This document shows positions 1 to 12,329 of a DNA stretch of 64,000 bases, piece after piece; position 1 is the first letter of the stretch; each line of letters starts with the position of its first letter. The stretch is from Stictocephala bisonia (taxonomy: Eukaryota > Arthropoda > Insecta > Hemiptera > Membracidae), in contig JAQJVL010000030.1 in NCBI GenBank assembly GCA_035578905.1, positions 2,757,801 to 2,821,800 on the forward strand. The letters are read 5' to 3'. Position numbers and translations under genes: made by a program. The notes beneath the pieces were generated by a model, which worked only from the letters and a program-made list of their open reading frames with translations, did not search any database and was not told the origin of the DNA.

Positions 1-3000
1 ACCTGTTCACACCTTGGCCTCACAGGGGATTATCGGCTGCCATTAACAAGTGTCGCCTCCCCGGGGACTTCCTTCCCCCTTAACACAACACCACCCTGTG
101 CTAACCTACGTTATGTATGTCTTGTAATACATACAGTTTGGGTAGGTCTACTCATGGGAGGTGGGGTGTTGTATATTACCTGTTCACACCTTGGCCTCAC
201 AAGGGATCATCGGCTACCATTAACAAGTGTCGCCTCCTCGGGGACTTCCTTCCCCCTTAACACAACACCACCCTGTGCTAACCTACGTTACGTATGTCTT
301 GTAATACACACTGTTTGGGTAGGTCTACACATGGGAGGTGGGGTGTTGTATATTACCTGTTCACACCTTGGCCTCACAGGGGATTATCGGCTACCATTAA
401 CAAGTGTCGCCTCCCCGGGGACTTCCTTCCCCCTTAGCACACCACCACCTCTAGTGCTGACCTACGTTACGTGTGTCTTGTAATACACAGTTTGGGTAGG
501 TCTACTCATGGGAGGTGGGGTGTTGTATATTACCTGTTCACACCTTGGCCTGACAAGGGATCATCGGCTACCATTAACAAGTGTCGCCTCCCCGGGGACT
601 TCCTTCCCCCTTAACACAACACCACCCTGTGCTAACCTACGTTATGTATGTCTTGTAATACATACAGTTTGGGTAGGTCTACTCATGGGAGGTGGGGTGT
701 TGTATATTACCTGTTCACACCTTGGCCTCACAGGGGATTATCGGCTACCATTAACAAGTGTCGCCTCCTCGGGGACTTCCTTCCCCCTTAACACAACACC
801 ACCCTGTGCTGACCTACGTTACGGGTGACTTATAATACACACTGTTTGGGTAGGTCTACACATGGGAGGTGGGGTGTTGTATATTACCTGTTCACACCTT
901 GGCCTCACAGGGGATTATCGGCTACCATTAACAAGTGTCGCCTCCTCGGGGACTTCCTTCCCCCTAAACACAACACCACCATGTGCTGACCTACGTTACG
1001 TATGTCTTGTAATACATACAGTTAGTGTAGGTCTACTCATGGGAGGTTGGGTGTTATATGTTACCTGTTCACACCTTGGCCTCACAGGGGATTATCGGCT
1101 ACCATTAACAAGTGTCGCCTCCTCGGGGACTTCCTTCCCCCTAAACACAACACCACCATGTGCTGACCTACGTTACGTATGTCTTGTAATACACACAGTT
1201 TGGGTAGGTCTACACATGGGAGGTTGGGTGTTGTATATTACCTGTTCACACCTTGGCCTGACAGGGGATCATTGGCTGCCATTAACAGTTGTCGCCTCGG
1301 GGACCTCCTCCTCCGTTAGTACACCACCACCTAGTGCTGACCTACGTTACGTATGTCTTGTAATACATACAGTTTGGGTAGGTCTACACATGGGAGGTGG
1401 GGTGTTGTATATTACCTATTAACAACTTGGCCTCACAGGGGATTATCGGCTGCCATTAACAAGTGTCGCCTCATCAGGGACCTCCTTCCCCCTTAGCTCA
1501 CCACCACTCTGGGCTGACCTACGTTACGTATGTCTTGTAATACATACGGTTAGTGTAGGTCTACACATGGGAGGTTGGGTGTTGTATGTTACCTGTTCAC
1601 ACCTTGGCCTCACAGGGGATTATCGGCTGCCATTAACAAGTGTCGCCTCCTCAGGGACCTCCTCCTCCTCCCTTAGCTCACCACCACTCTGGGCTGACCT
1701 ACGTTACGTATGTCTTGTAATACATACAGTTTGGGTAGGTCTACACATGGGAGGTGGGGTGTTGTATATTACCTATTAACACCTTGGCCTCACAGGGGAT
1801 TATCGGCTGCCATTAACAAGTGTCCCCTCGGGGACCTCCTCCTCCCTTAGCACACCACCACCTAGTGCTGACCTACGTTACGTATGTCTTGTAATACACA
1901 CAGTTTGGGTAGGTCTACACATGGGAGGTGGGGTGTTGTATATTACCTATTAACACCTTGGCCTCACACGGGATTATCGGCTGCCATTAACAAGTGTCCC
2001 CTCGGGGACCTCCTCCTCCCTTAGCACACCACCACCTAGTGCTGACCTACGTTATGTGTGTCTTGTAATACATACAGTTTGGGTAGGTCTACACATGGGA
2101 GATGGGGTGTTGTATATTACCTGTTCACACCTTGGCCTCACAGGGGATTATCGGCTGCCATTAACATTTGTCGCCTCCTCGGGAACCTCCTCCTCCGTAA
2201 GCACACCACCACCACTCTGGGCTGACCTACGTTATGTGTGTCTTGTAATACACACAGTTTGGGTAGGTCTACACATGGGAGGTGGGGTGTTGTTTATTAC
2301 CTATTAACACCTTGGCCTCACAGGGGATTATCGGCTGCCATTAACAGGTGTCGCCTCCTCAGGGACCTCTTTCCCCCTTAGCTCACCACCACTCTGGGCT
2401 GACCTACGTTACGTATGTCTTGTAATACATACAGTTAGTGAAGGTAGCACACCACCACCCTGTGCTGACCTACGTTACGTATGTCTTGTAATACATACAG
2501 TTAGTGTAGGTCTACACATGGGAGGTTGGGTGTTATATGTTACCTGTTCACACCTTGGCCTCACAGGGGATTATCGGCTACCATTAACAAGTGTCGCCTC
2601 ATCAGGGACCTCCTTCCCCCTTAGCTCACCACCACTCTGGGCTGACCTACGTTACGTATGTCTTGTAATACATACAGTTAGTGTAGGTCTACACATGGCA
2701 GGTGGGGTGTTGTATATTACCTGTTCACACCTTGGCCTCACAGGGGATTATCGGCTGCCATTAACAGGTGTCGCCTCCTCGGGGACTTCCTTCCCCCTTA
2801 GCACACCACCACCTAGTGCTGACCTACGTTACGTATGTCTTGTAATACACACAGTTAGGGTAAAACTACACATAGCAGGTGGGGTGTTGTATATTACCTG
2901 TTCACACCTTGGCCTGACAAGGGATCATTGGCTGCCATTAACAAGTGTCCCCTCAGGGACCTCCTCCTCCCTTAGCACACCACCACCTAGTGGTGACCTA

Positions 3001-3107
3001 CGTTACGTATGTCTTGTAATACACACAGTTTGGGTAGGTCTACACATGGGAGGTGGGGTGTTGTATATTACCTGTTCACACCTTGGCCTCACAGGGGATT
3101 ATCGACT
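1..3107. repeat. 177-bp tandem array (minisatellite/satellite), 17 full units, cut by window start
   Basis: The word acctgttcac (or its variant acctattaac) recurs at 1, 178, 355, 532, 709, 886, 1063, 1240, 1414, 1591, 1771, 1944, 2119, 2299, 2542, 2719, 2896 and 3070. Spacings are therefore 177 bp with a few of 173-180 and one of 243. The 243-bp step contains an extra partial unit (about 2442-2510). Homology stops abruptly near 3107. Most units are open in the + frame and would encode a 59-residue repeat with LYITCSHLGLT and LRYVCLVIHT blocks. Recurrent TAT-TAA variants, a TGA near 826 and compensating indels break the frame, so this is not called a gene. The array probably continues to the left of the window. 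Confidence 0.96.
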
Positions 3108-5304
3108 ATTGTCTAAATGCAATTTTCTAAAGGGCATAAAAATTCATAATTGCCCAAATGACAAAATGTCGATAGGTTTGTTTATTTTCAATACCTTATT
3201 GTATTATTTGCTTATTATTGTTCATCTTCCTTCCACAATTTATTTCTCATAACCAATAATCCATATTGAATGTGTAATGCAGTTCTTTTCATAGCCCTAC
3301 CTATACTGAGAAGGTTAAAAATTTAATAATTTGTAAAGTTTTACAAACAACATTAAAAAAAATAAGATAAGCTGAAAATTTATATTAGAGAGTAACATAA
3401 GAAATATAAAAATAAATTATAATACATTGAATCCATAATGACCGAAGGATAATAAAAATCATTTAGAAAAATATTTACAGTAAATTCAGAAGTAAAGAAC
3501 AAAAGATTTTTTACAATTTTCTTGTGGTAAAATAATACTTACAATGCGTCAATTATGTACTTGTTTGTTATTTTTTAGAGCGAGATAGGGGGAGGGAGGG
3601 AGAGAGAATATAATTTAGGAAAAGGGCAAAAAGGTTATGTAAAGAAGTTGATGTAATAGAAAGTGTACTAATGCGAAAAGCCCTTGAATATTTTTAAGTT
3701 GGACTTTCGGTCGGGAGCAATCTAAACGCATCACAAAAACTTGTCAATTTATGAATTAGTTGTGCAGTTTCTAAATTACATGGTACTGGAGTTATGAAAG
3801 TTTCTACTTCTTAGCTTCAGTTTTTTAAAATTTTTAGTGTAAACATGAGTCCCCACAGGATTACAAACAAACGTTAAACGCCTTTACTTTGACTGACTAT
3901 TTATTGTATTGAAATTTTAAAAGTCAAATTATAGAAATTTCATCAACCCTCCAAGTGGAAAATCTCGAAAATTTTAATATTAAACATATACGGAATATTT
4001 TACTTACTATAGTACTAAAACATCGCCTAATCGCTGAGACTCGTGTATCAAACTCGTATATGTTTAAATCAGGTTAGTGTCATATTTGCTTTGCGCACTT
4101 GTCTAATATTTTGATTATAACATTTTATTTATTTTATATTTTTGCAAGAAGTTTATATTTTCTGAGACGAGATAAAATCTGACTCAAATTGGCTATCTTA
4201 GATTGTTATATTTCACATTTTAGTTCATTTTCAAACTACGATCCCTCCCCCTTATGATTTAATAGTCTCTATTTTATCCTGAAGAAGAAAATATCCAACA
4301 CTATGTATATTTGGATAGTTTTTTTATTTTTTATACATTAAAAAAAAACCCCTTGTGTGATGGCCAAAAATGTACTGCCTCTAGGAGGGTTAAACGAGCA
4401 TTTCAATTATTAAATAGTGGTTTGTTTTACTTGAAATATTTAACATAAGTTAATTTAAAGCTATGATGAGCACTACGAGAGGTTAAATCATGTTCAGTTA
4501 ACTTTATCTTTTAGGGTGTTACTTCAATATTCGGCATCACGTAAGTTTGTAATGTGTGTTCATATAAACATACATGTTGGTCTTTTTGTTCGGATTTGAT
4601 CCGTTCATACATATTCGCATAGATGACAAATAAACAAAATATTCCTAGATTGTATTGGGGATGTTTATGAGTAGTGGTTCTACCTGTCGTTTATCCTAAC
4701 AAGTTATTCTCTTCGCAACAACTTGGGCTGACGACGTAAAATAAACTTATATTTTGTGCTTGATATATTATATTATATTGCTTATATATTATATATGGTC
4801 TTAGGCGTTTGGATTTGCGCCTGGGTTAAAGATAATCCGGCCTGGACTAGAAGTATCAATCAGTAACTGTGCTGTACTGTACTGGCTCTCCTCCTTACTC
4901 TATCAGAATAGTTCACCGCACAGATCAATAACATATTTGGAATAGGCAGAAGAAATTCGTCCTCTTACATAGAAATATGCATAATTTACCGTCTGCATAG
5001 AAAATAACTAAACAGTTATTCAATTAAATAGAGAGTGTTTAAGAACCCGCATGAATACCGCTTGTTTATGTTAATCTCTCCGTTTAAAATATGGGTTGGA
5101 GCTTAAAAGGATTTAACATAAATGATAGTTCAATTAGATATAACACGCCGATTACAACATACTAACAACGTGTTACACACAGTTGGATTGCTCACTGAAA
5201 TTAGTTCTCCGATAATTCACTAAACAAGCGAATAATTCCTCAGTGAGTAGCGAATATTATGGTCGTTTCATCATATTGGTTCCACATTGCCCTGTCTTCC
5301 GTAC
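3108..5304. other. AT-rich single-copy DNA, no gene seen
   Basis: Long A/T tracts and no open frame of note on either strand. A purine-only stretch lies at about 3577-3609 (GA-rich with a G5 and two G3 runs). A TA-rich patch lies at 4764-4796. I see no transposon ends or tandem structure. Confidence 0.6.
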
Positions 5305-5835
5305 AGAGTCAATGTGTTCACAACTGGGTCGACAATCTATCTTGTGTCTTTGTCTGATTGCTCTGCGAGATTGAGTGCACAAGACTAATGCACACAGGAG
5401 GTCCAAAGTTGACTAATGCATTCTCCCCGGATTGATTGGAGATTTCATGTCTCTGCTCCACGTACGGATACTGTGTCCACAACTGGACTGATTATATCCA
5501 TCTTGTGTGACTGTAATCTGAGATTGTGTGCACAAGACTAATGCACACAGGAGGTCAAAAGTTGACTAATGCATTCTCCCCGGATTGATTGGAGATTTCA
5601 TGTCTCTGCTCCACGTACGGATACTGTGTCCACAACTGGACTGATTATATCCATCTTGTGTGACTGTAATGTGAGATTGTGTGCACAAGACTAATGCACA
5701 CAGGAGGTCAAAAGTTGACTAATGCATTCTCCCCGGATTGATTGGAGATTTCATGTCTCTGCTACACGTACGGATACTGTGTTCACAACTGGACTGATTA
5801 TATCCATCTTGTCATTGTACTGGGAGATTGAGTGC
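5305..5835. repeat. 153-bp tandem repeat, about 3.5 copies
   Basis: The word gcacaagactaatgcacaca starts at 5377, 5530 and 5683, giving an exact 153-bp period. The unit also contains ttgactaatgcattctcccc and a cacgtacggatactgtg block. A partial, more diverged copy begins near 5305, and the last copy decays after about 5820. The copies are nearly identical, which suggests recent amplification. Confidence 0.93.
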
Positions 5836-6179
5836 TTCATTGTAGGAACGTGTTTACAAGGTTGGCAGTGGGTCAAGTTGGGAGAGACAGTGGACGAGCA
5901 TTCTAAAGGCATCAGTCTTTTGTACCTCAGGCAGATAGCGAGCTCTGAATCGTTGACTTCACTGATAGTTTGAATGCGTAATATTAACTTTGGGCTGTAC
6001 TGGTTGTCCCCCTTTTCTATCTTTTACGTTTCCCTCACAGATTAATAGCCCATGGGGAATGAGTAGAGAAAGGGTGGAGAAGAAATCGTTATTTCCTTAG
6101 AAAAAGTGCAATTTGGTTTATGTAATATTTTAACAAATAGTAAAATGATTTAGTCATGTAAATCCGCAGATGCTAAACG
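5836..6179. other. Unannotated spacer
   Basis: Sequence follows the end of the 153-bp array with no repeats or gene signals that I can recognise. Confidence 0.5.
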
Positions 6180-6790
6180 ATGAGACAAATGTGTCCGACA
6201 GTGTCTCAGCAGACGGGAATAAATCAGTGGGGACAATCAGCGCTCAGCAGTTTTGTGTCGCGCCAACCCTTTGATCCGATTTCCATACCTAATACAATCG
6301 GCATTTATATATTCGTAACAGCCAATTTATTGAGGTGACAAAGGCGCGAATAATCCGGTGGTTCAATTGGCCTCTCTGCGCCACGCCGAGAGAGGAGCAC
6401 TAATTATCGAAAAATAAAAGACAATAAACTCGGGCCTGCCGGCTTTGAAGCGATGTCAAAGAGGTCGTCGAGAATACGATCTGCGGCGTGTAAAGCGAGG
6501 ATGTTCTTCATTAACAATTTAAAACAAAGCGGGAAGTACGAGGCGAGAAGAAGGTGTCGAGGGGTATGCAAAGTGTCGGGCCGGGCGAGAGTGCGGAACG
6601 ACTGATCTGGGCCAATTACAAAAATAGAAACGCGTGTGTAATTATACCGGTTACTTTACCAAACAAAATGGTGGAGTTAAATTATATTGTACAAAGAGGT
6701 ATGGTACAAAGACGTGCGCGTCTCAAAGCCCCTTGTGAGCATGAATGAGACCTTCACGCGCGGGGATGAGACGTGTCGAGGGCAAATAAC
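6180..6790. other. Non-repetitive island, candidate conserved non-coding element
   Basis: The stretch is less AT-rich than its surroundings, has CpGs and no long homopolymers. It contains clustered factor-like words such as caatttattg (about 6325), attatcg, acaataaac (Sox-like plus forkhead-like, about 6421) and several TAATT cores. A short + open frame at 6554-6748 has no recognisable domain, and I treat it as chance. This composition is typical of arthropod developmental enhancers, but function is inference only. Confidence 0.25.
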
Positions 6791-7044
6791 TTCATATTTC
6801 CACAGACTACGTCCCAGAAACACTCTGCCAACCAATTCCATGTTATGACTCTGTCTTGTTGGGGTAATCGCATTCGTTCCTTAGTTTGCATGCACTTGCT
6901 TACCTAAACGCTAAACCCAGCCCAATAATGATGCAAACCTACTAGAGCCGCGTTTACACCAAATGTTGGCGAATATCTAGAATGGTCAACAATTGTCGAC
7001 AACATTTAGCTCTTTTGTTGCACTTTTCACCAGTTTCCTTTTGC

Positions 7045-7463
7045 ATTCAGAGATGTCAAAACTGGAGGAACTGGCTTAAGGAAATGTTGGGTAAGACCTT
7101 AGGGCCAGGTCTGTCTATAGTGAAAGTGTACCTTCTTTCTGATTTAAATCAAGATGATGTCGATCCATTGTCAAGCGAGTTGAGGTGTGACGGCAGTGTT
7201 AAAAAACTTCCTACTTTCTTGTTAAAAACAAGTAGTGTCTTTGAAAACTTACTCACAGTTATTGGACCAAAAATTGCGAAACGCGACACCAATTACAAGT
7301 TAGCAATACCTGCGCAAGTAACCTTGAGATTTTTTTGTTAGCGGAGACTTAATCTAGTCTCAGTTACTTGTTTAAAGTGTCAAAATCAACAGTTTCTGTA
7401 ATTATACCTGAAGTTGGTGCGGCTTTGATTAATGAGTTGAAGGATATCATAAAGACAAGTTAA
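7045..7463 (+). pseudogene. Harbinger (HARBI1-like) transposase N-terminal fragment, broken
   Basis: The open frame up to 7341 translates a segment with FENLLTVIGPKIAKRDTNYK and then LAIPAQVTLRF. This is the pattern of the N-terminal helical region of HARBI1-like nucleases (family form: F..LL..V.P.I.K.DT..R.AI....RLA.TLRFL). A one-base insertion in the T run at 7331-7337 breaks the frame into a stop. A further stop or frameshift follows, and the family pattern resumes at 7356 as SLSYLFKVSKSTVSVIIPEV, ending at a TAA at 7461-7463. The downstream DDE catalytic domain is absent, leaving about 130 of the usual 350 or so residues. The element's terminal repeats on both sides support the assignment. 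Confidence 0.78.
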
Positions 7464-7660
7464 CACCAGTTAATTAATTAGTTGAATTGTGATACTGTTA
7501 ATGGTTCATTAAAAAAATATTATTGTACATCTACACTAATAAATTATCATTAGTTTTTATAATTCCCTACACTAATAATCAATCATCAACTGTTTATAAT
7601 TATGGGGAAGTGTTGCCAATATTGTTGTGGGTCGCTTAAGCCCCGTCACATTCTTTGATC

Positions 7661-7789
7661 TTTACCGACTATTGGTGGGTAGTATTGCCAACACTCTTTA
7701 ATCTTTACCGACTATTGGTGGGTAGTGTTGCCAACACTTTTTTGTCTTTACCAACTATTGTTGGGTAGTGTTGCCAACACTTTTTCGGT
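7661..7789. repeat. 43-bp tandem repeat, three copies
   Basis: tttacc(g/a)actattg starts at 7661, 7704 and 7747. Each unit carries gggtagt(g/a)ttgccaacac. It lies within the Harbinger-like element, and the gttgccaacac core resembles the element's own subterminal words, so it may be amplified transposase-binding-like sequence. Confidence 0.85.
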
Positions 7790-7896
7790 GCCTACATTGT
7801 TGGCAACAAATGTTGACGAACATTTTAGTACGGTTTTTGTAAATATTATAAACATTTATTGGCAACAATGTTGTCAACAACGGTGTAAATGCGGCT

Positions 7897-8889
7897 TAAA
7901 TGTATAATAAACGTCAAAATTTGTTTTTATGGAGGATGGATTCTTAACGCCTCTCCTTAATCATCAGCGACTATGTGTGTGTGAATGGTGGGTGGGTCTA
8001 AAACATCGCACAAGGGTATGGGTGGGTAGGTCTATAGCTTCGTACGTGTAAGGGCGAGCTGGTGGGTCGTACGTAGAGCCACGTGATAAATTCAATAACA
8101 TATATGTGAGATGAGGATACCTGTATTGTAAATTGACCAAGTAGTATTAGAGCGCAAGAAGTAGCCATCTTGGGTAGGGCATATGAAAATACACAACCCA
8201 TCAAAGGAAATTTATATTTTTATTTAGAAGTGAGTAAAAGCAAATAAAATCAGCTTTTCTACGAAATGAAAATGCTGGCAATCGATATATTCGGTAACGT
8301 TTGGATGAATTGATTGTTAACAATATATCGTTGTCTATTCGTTTTAACGTTGTACCATTGTGAACACTGCAAGTCGAAAGTAGTATGTCAGAAAGGAAGG
8401 AAGGTCGGACGGCTGGAACAAAGGGTCCGATCAACATCAGCAGGAATGCCAACCCACATTAATAATACTCCTAATCGAGGTTGGCATCGAATGTTACTCG
8501 GAGAGAAGAAAATTAGTTATTACACACACAAGTATTATAGTGGCGTATGGTCTAATGTATATTATTACCGCGCGAACCAAGGGCATGTGATGCATGGCGA
8601 CGAGGCTGCTGTGATTATTGTAATCTGCCTCGACCCACCAAAACTCTAATTGCACACCGTGATGTATGACTCGACAGTCTTGGCTAAAATAAATCCTACA
8701 ACTTAATGCTTTCTGATAGATTAATAATCTACTCTTGGGTAGGGTTAGTTATGTCCGAATGCGAACGTGACCGGGAGAACGTAATCGCTGCGTCGTGTAA
8801 ACCTTTCTCTTCTAGTTTTTACCTGTGGTCGATTTGTCGAGAGTTTTGTTTTTGTTTGGATAGTAATCAATAGATTATATAGTGAGTAT
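7897..8889. other. Spacer with a short G/T-rich patch, no gene
   Basis: A G/T-rich stretch at about 7975-8080 contains several ggtgggt and gggtaggtcta words reminiscent of the 1-3107 and 23.3-kb arrays, but it has no clear period. The small open frames on both strands (8201-8649) overlap, lack recognisable domains and are probably chance. Confidence 0.5.
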
Positions 8890-9625
8890 ATCCCTGCGGA
8901 ATCTTGTCCGGGCGTCATTAGAATCCTGGAATAAATAGATTGGCTTCAAGAGGTCGTGTCCGCTCCTGGAAGTTGGGTAGGCTTTAAGATTTCGAGTCCG
9001 CTCCTTTATAAATTTACCAGAAGGATGGGTAGGTAGACATGAAGATGACGTGTCCACTCCTCTATGAATGTATCCAGAGACTGGGTAGGATAGCCTTAAG
9101 TTTATCGTGTCCGATCCTCAAGGAGGATGGGTAGGTTAAATTCAAGACGTGTCTGCTCCTCAACCATGAATATATCCGGAGGTTGGGTAGGTAGACCTCA
9201 AAAGTTCCACAAATGTATCCGGAGGATGGGTATATGGTCCTCAAAATGTGCCCACTTCTCCACCACGAATGTATACGAAGGATGGGTATGTTAGCCTTTA
9301 GTTTATTGTGTTCGATCCTCCAAGAATATATGTGGAGGATGAATAGTTAAAACTTCAGGTATCGTGCCCGACCCTCCAAGAATATATCTGGAGGATGAAG
9401 AGGTAAGACTTCAGGTAACATGTCCGATTTCCAAGAATATATCCGAAGGATAAAGAGGTAAGCCTTCAGGTATCGTGCCCGACCCTCCAAAAATATATCT
9501 GGAGGATGAAGAGGTAAGACTTCAGATATCGTGTCCGACCCTCCAAAAATATTTCTGGAGGATGAAGAGGTAAGACTTCAAGTATCGTGTCCGAACCTCC
9601 AAAAATATATCCTGAGGTTTATGTG
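8890..9625. repeat. 56-bp degenerate tandem array
   Basis: The word ctccaa(g/a)aatat recurs at 9318, 9374, about 9429, 9485, 9541 and 9597, giving a 56-bp period. Units read approximately tccaagaatatatctggagg, gatgaagaggtaagacttca, then ggtatcgtgtccgac. The left part (8890-9310) is an older, more diverged section with the same ggatgggtagg and cgtgtccgctcct words at looser spacing. The gradient of divergence from left to right suggests that expansion happened at the right-hand side. Confidence 0.9.
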
Positions 9626-12329
9626 TTGAATAAAAAGAAATTCTACCTGTATAATTTGGTTTTATTATAGACAGCTTGTTTGTAAGTATTTTATTTTCTT
9701 AACTTGCTGGCTTTGATTCTAAATTATGTCAATTTGTTGCAAGATGTTAATGGCATTAGGTGTAGCCGACGAAATTGTCACAACTCTACGAGTTTTTAAT
9801 ACATTTTTCAAAGTATTTCTTGTGATAATTGGCTGCATATGACGTATCACAGTATTTTCAACTTAGTTTTAAGGTGGATTGATTGTCTGATACGGGATGA
9901 AGTAAAAAGACACAACAAAGAATATAAAAAAAAACCATTCAATGGTTATTCACTCACTTGCACTGTCTAGAGCACGAAGAAATATTTTCTGGGGTACATG
10001 AGGCTTGAACGGACTTTTAAATTACGTGTCTTTGAACTGTAATTTCCGCGAAACAATACACGCACAATATCAAGCTTCATACAGGAGATTACCGTATTTA
10101 AACACCATTTACCTTAATTAACTTTTTTTTCTTTACTTTTGCGACATTGTATAAATATTAGTTACCGCTTGATAATTGTTAGTTCGTTGTTGATGTTTGA
10201 AGTAAATGTTTTTGTCTTGGGAGTGCGCCTTTGTGGAATTATAATTACCATAATTGTCCCGAGTAATGACCTCGAGGAACCAACCAATTAGATTTTAGTA
10301 GACGTGAAAGGTTTTTCAGTAAAATATCATCAATAGGAAAGTGTACGAGTTGGGATTTGATTAAAACCATTTTTAATCTTTTTTCTTCACATTTTAAAAT
10401 GTAATTTTAAAATATTTTCACCGCGTATCTTATGTAATTAAGTTGTGTTCTTCCTAAAAACAGTCCATTTTTTTAACTTCCTCAATCCACTTATGGGTGT
10501 TGGATACTTTTTGTTTATTGTTTGAATTACTTTTTTTACGTGTTTACAAACATTTAGGAAAATATACTTCTAACAACCCTTTCTTCCTTTTGAAAATATT
10601 TTTGGAATAGAGTTTGTGTAATAGTATAACAATTAAATGTATGTAAATGTCAAAGAACTGTTTTAAGAATTAATCTGTTTCTTGGTTTGATGCAGTATCA
10701 TCTCATTATATATATAGTCATTTTGTTGTATTTATTATACAAGAGCTGGTATTCACTTCTTGCAGTAATTGCCAGTCAGCCGTATTGCGCACCTTCACTA
10801 CTGGGGCATTACGCACCACCCCTCCTTCCTAGTGTTTTTACAAACATGACACTCCCCAAGCGGTGGTTGCATATATATCAATAATGAATAACACCACGGT
10901 TGATAGAACACATAACTTAAAAGGTTCACAACGTCTGAGACACATACAAGGGTGGAATTACCGCAGACCTTTTAGTGATAAAACGGGAGAGCTTATGTGG
11001 ACGAGTTTACACACGTCGTTACGTAAGGATAACTATCAGCAGAATTGAAATTCGTGGTTGTGGTTTGTATGTTCAAAAATGACGCAGAGAAAATAATTAG
11101 TTGTGTAACTCGTAATTTTTCGCCTTTCAGGTTGTTTTAATAAAAATTACTATAGGTTTGAGGCAGTAACTAAATCTTTGTAGTTTTGTTATTCCCTGTA
11201 ATTTCTTACAACTTGTTATAACTTATTACAACGTTAAATTTAAGGCATTTATGCTATAGATTTAGATGTTAAAAAGATTATAAATCAATCCCAGTGTTAA
11301 TAAAGTCGATTACTCATCTCTATATAGCCTACTTCCTCTATAGATTTCTGGTTCAAATATCTCAACACAGAAGAAGGAAATATATCATTCGGATATATGC
11401 TCTCTTAAGGTGTAGTGGTATGAATAAAGTTCTCTCTATTGTCATGTATTAAAAAATGTAATACTTTCAGTTTCAGTCGTCGAAACACGTTATTTGTTTA
11501 TTGAATAAGCATTTCATTAAACTTAGTCGTTATGTAAAATGTTAGTACAAACTCTTTTGTGGAAAAATATGGGAGGTATTGAAATTACCCTCCCATGGTC
11601 CATAAATTATGGAAATGTATGGATGAAAACGGCGGCAGAATACAATACTATGTAATTCTACAATCAGTATATGTATTCAACATATATGTGGGACCGTTTT
11701 GAAGGAAATTGAAGGGACAGTTTATACTAAATAAGCATAACATAAAAATTACTGATCAAAAGTATGGTGAAACCCATGATGGAAACGGGTGGAATCTAGC
11801 ACAATCATTAAATTCAACAGCGGGAGAGGCAAAATAAAAGAGATATCGCGTTTGGCTAAAGCCTAATCAATTGTTAAGTTATCTCTGTAGAAGTAAGAAT
11901 AATCACACAAATGTAATGAGTAATTATAATTGTTGTAAAATAAGAAAGCGAGAGCTGTATTAAGAGACATGAGTGCTGGAATTTATGAATTCCTTAGTAA
12001 CTCTCAAGCATTTCAAATTTGAATCTAAAGTGCACGGGTGGCTATCGTAAAATTGGATCGTTACAAATTATTGTAAGTCACAGTAAACAATAGAAGTTGA
12101 GTAGAAGAGTGGTTGAGCTATTTCCATACAATAAGTTATGTCTGCCCGTCCGCCTGGGTCGGGGTATAATACCACAGTAGTTCCCCGACACCGTGACGGT
12201 TGCAGCAGATAGCATCCTGCAGATCTGGACAGACACCTTTGGCGATTGTTTCGTCATGGCTGCTGGAACTACTGCACAATCAAATATCACGCTGGAGATT
12301 AGGAACGTAAAGGGGTTCAAGTAATTTCT
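9626..12329. other. AT-rich DNA without recognisable features
   Basis: No tandem repeats or transposon ends seen. A short imperfect hairpin (atgggagg ... cctcccat, about 11568-11595) is present. Open frames are short (80 residues or fewer) and lack domain similarity that I recognise. The minus-strand frame at 12078-12320 starts with a weakly hydrophobic stretch but shows no family signature. Confidence 0.5.

Larger units (their letters stand above)
6946..7896 (+). mobile_element. Degenerate PIF/Harbinger-like DNA transposon
   Basis: The left terminal inverted repeat agccgcgtttacacc (6946-6960) matches the reverse complement of 7882-7896 at 14 of 15 positions. Flanking trinucleotides are tag (6943-6945) and taa (7897-7899), close to the TWA/TAA target duplication of PIF/Harbinger elements. 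Subterminal words built on ttgttgacaac/gttgccaac recur at both ends. Inside is a broken transposase fragment (7045-7463) and a small 43-bp tandem repeat. At about 950 bp it is far shorter than an autonomous Harbinger (2-5 kb) and lacks the catalytic half, so it cannot move on its own. Confidence 0.72.

Noticed and set aside
2518..3252. A 244-residue open frame over the end of the 177-bp array as a gene
   Set aside because: It is the repeat unit read in frame, continues without change into AT-rich single-copy DNA, and other units of the same array carry in-frame stops.
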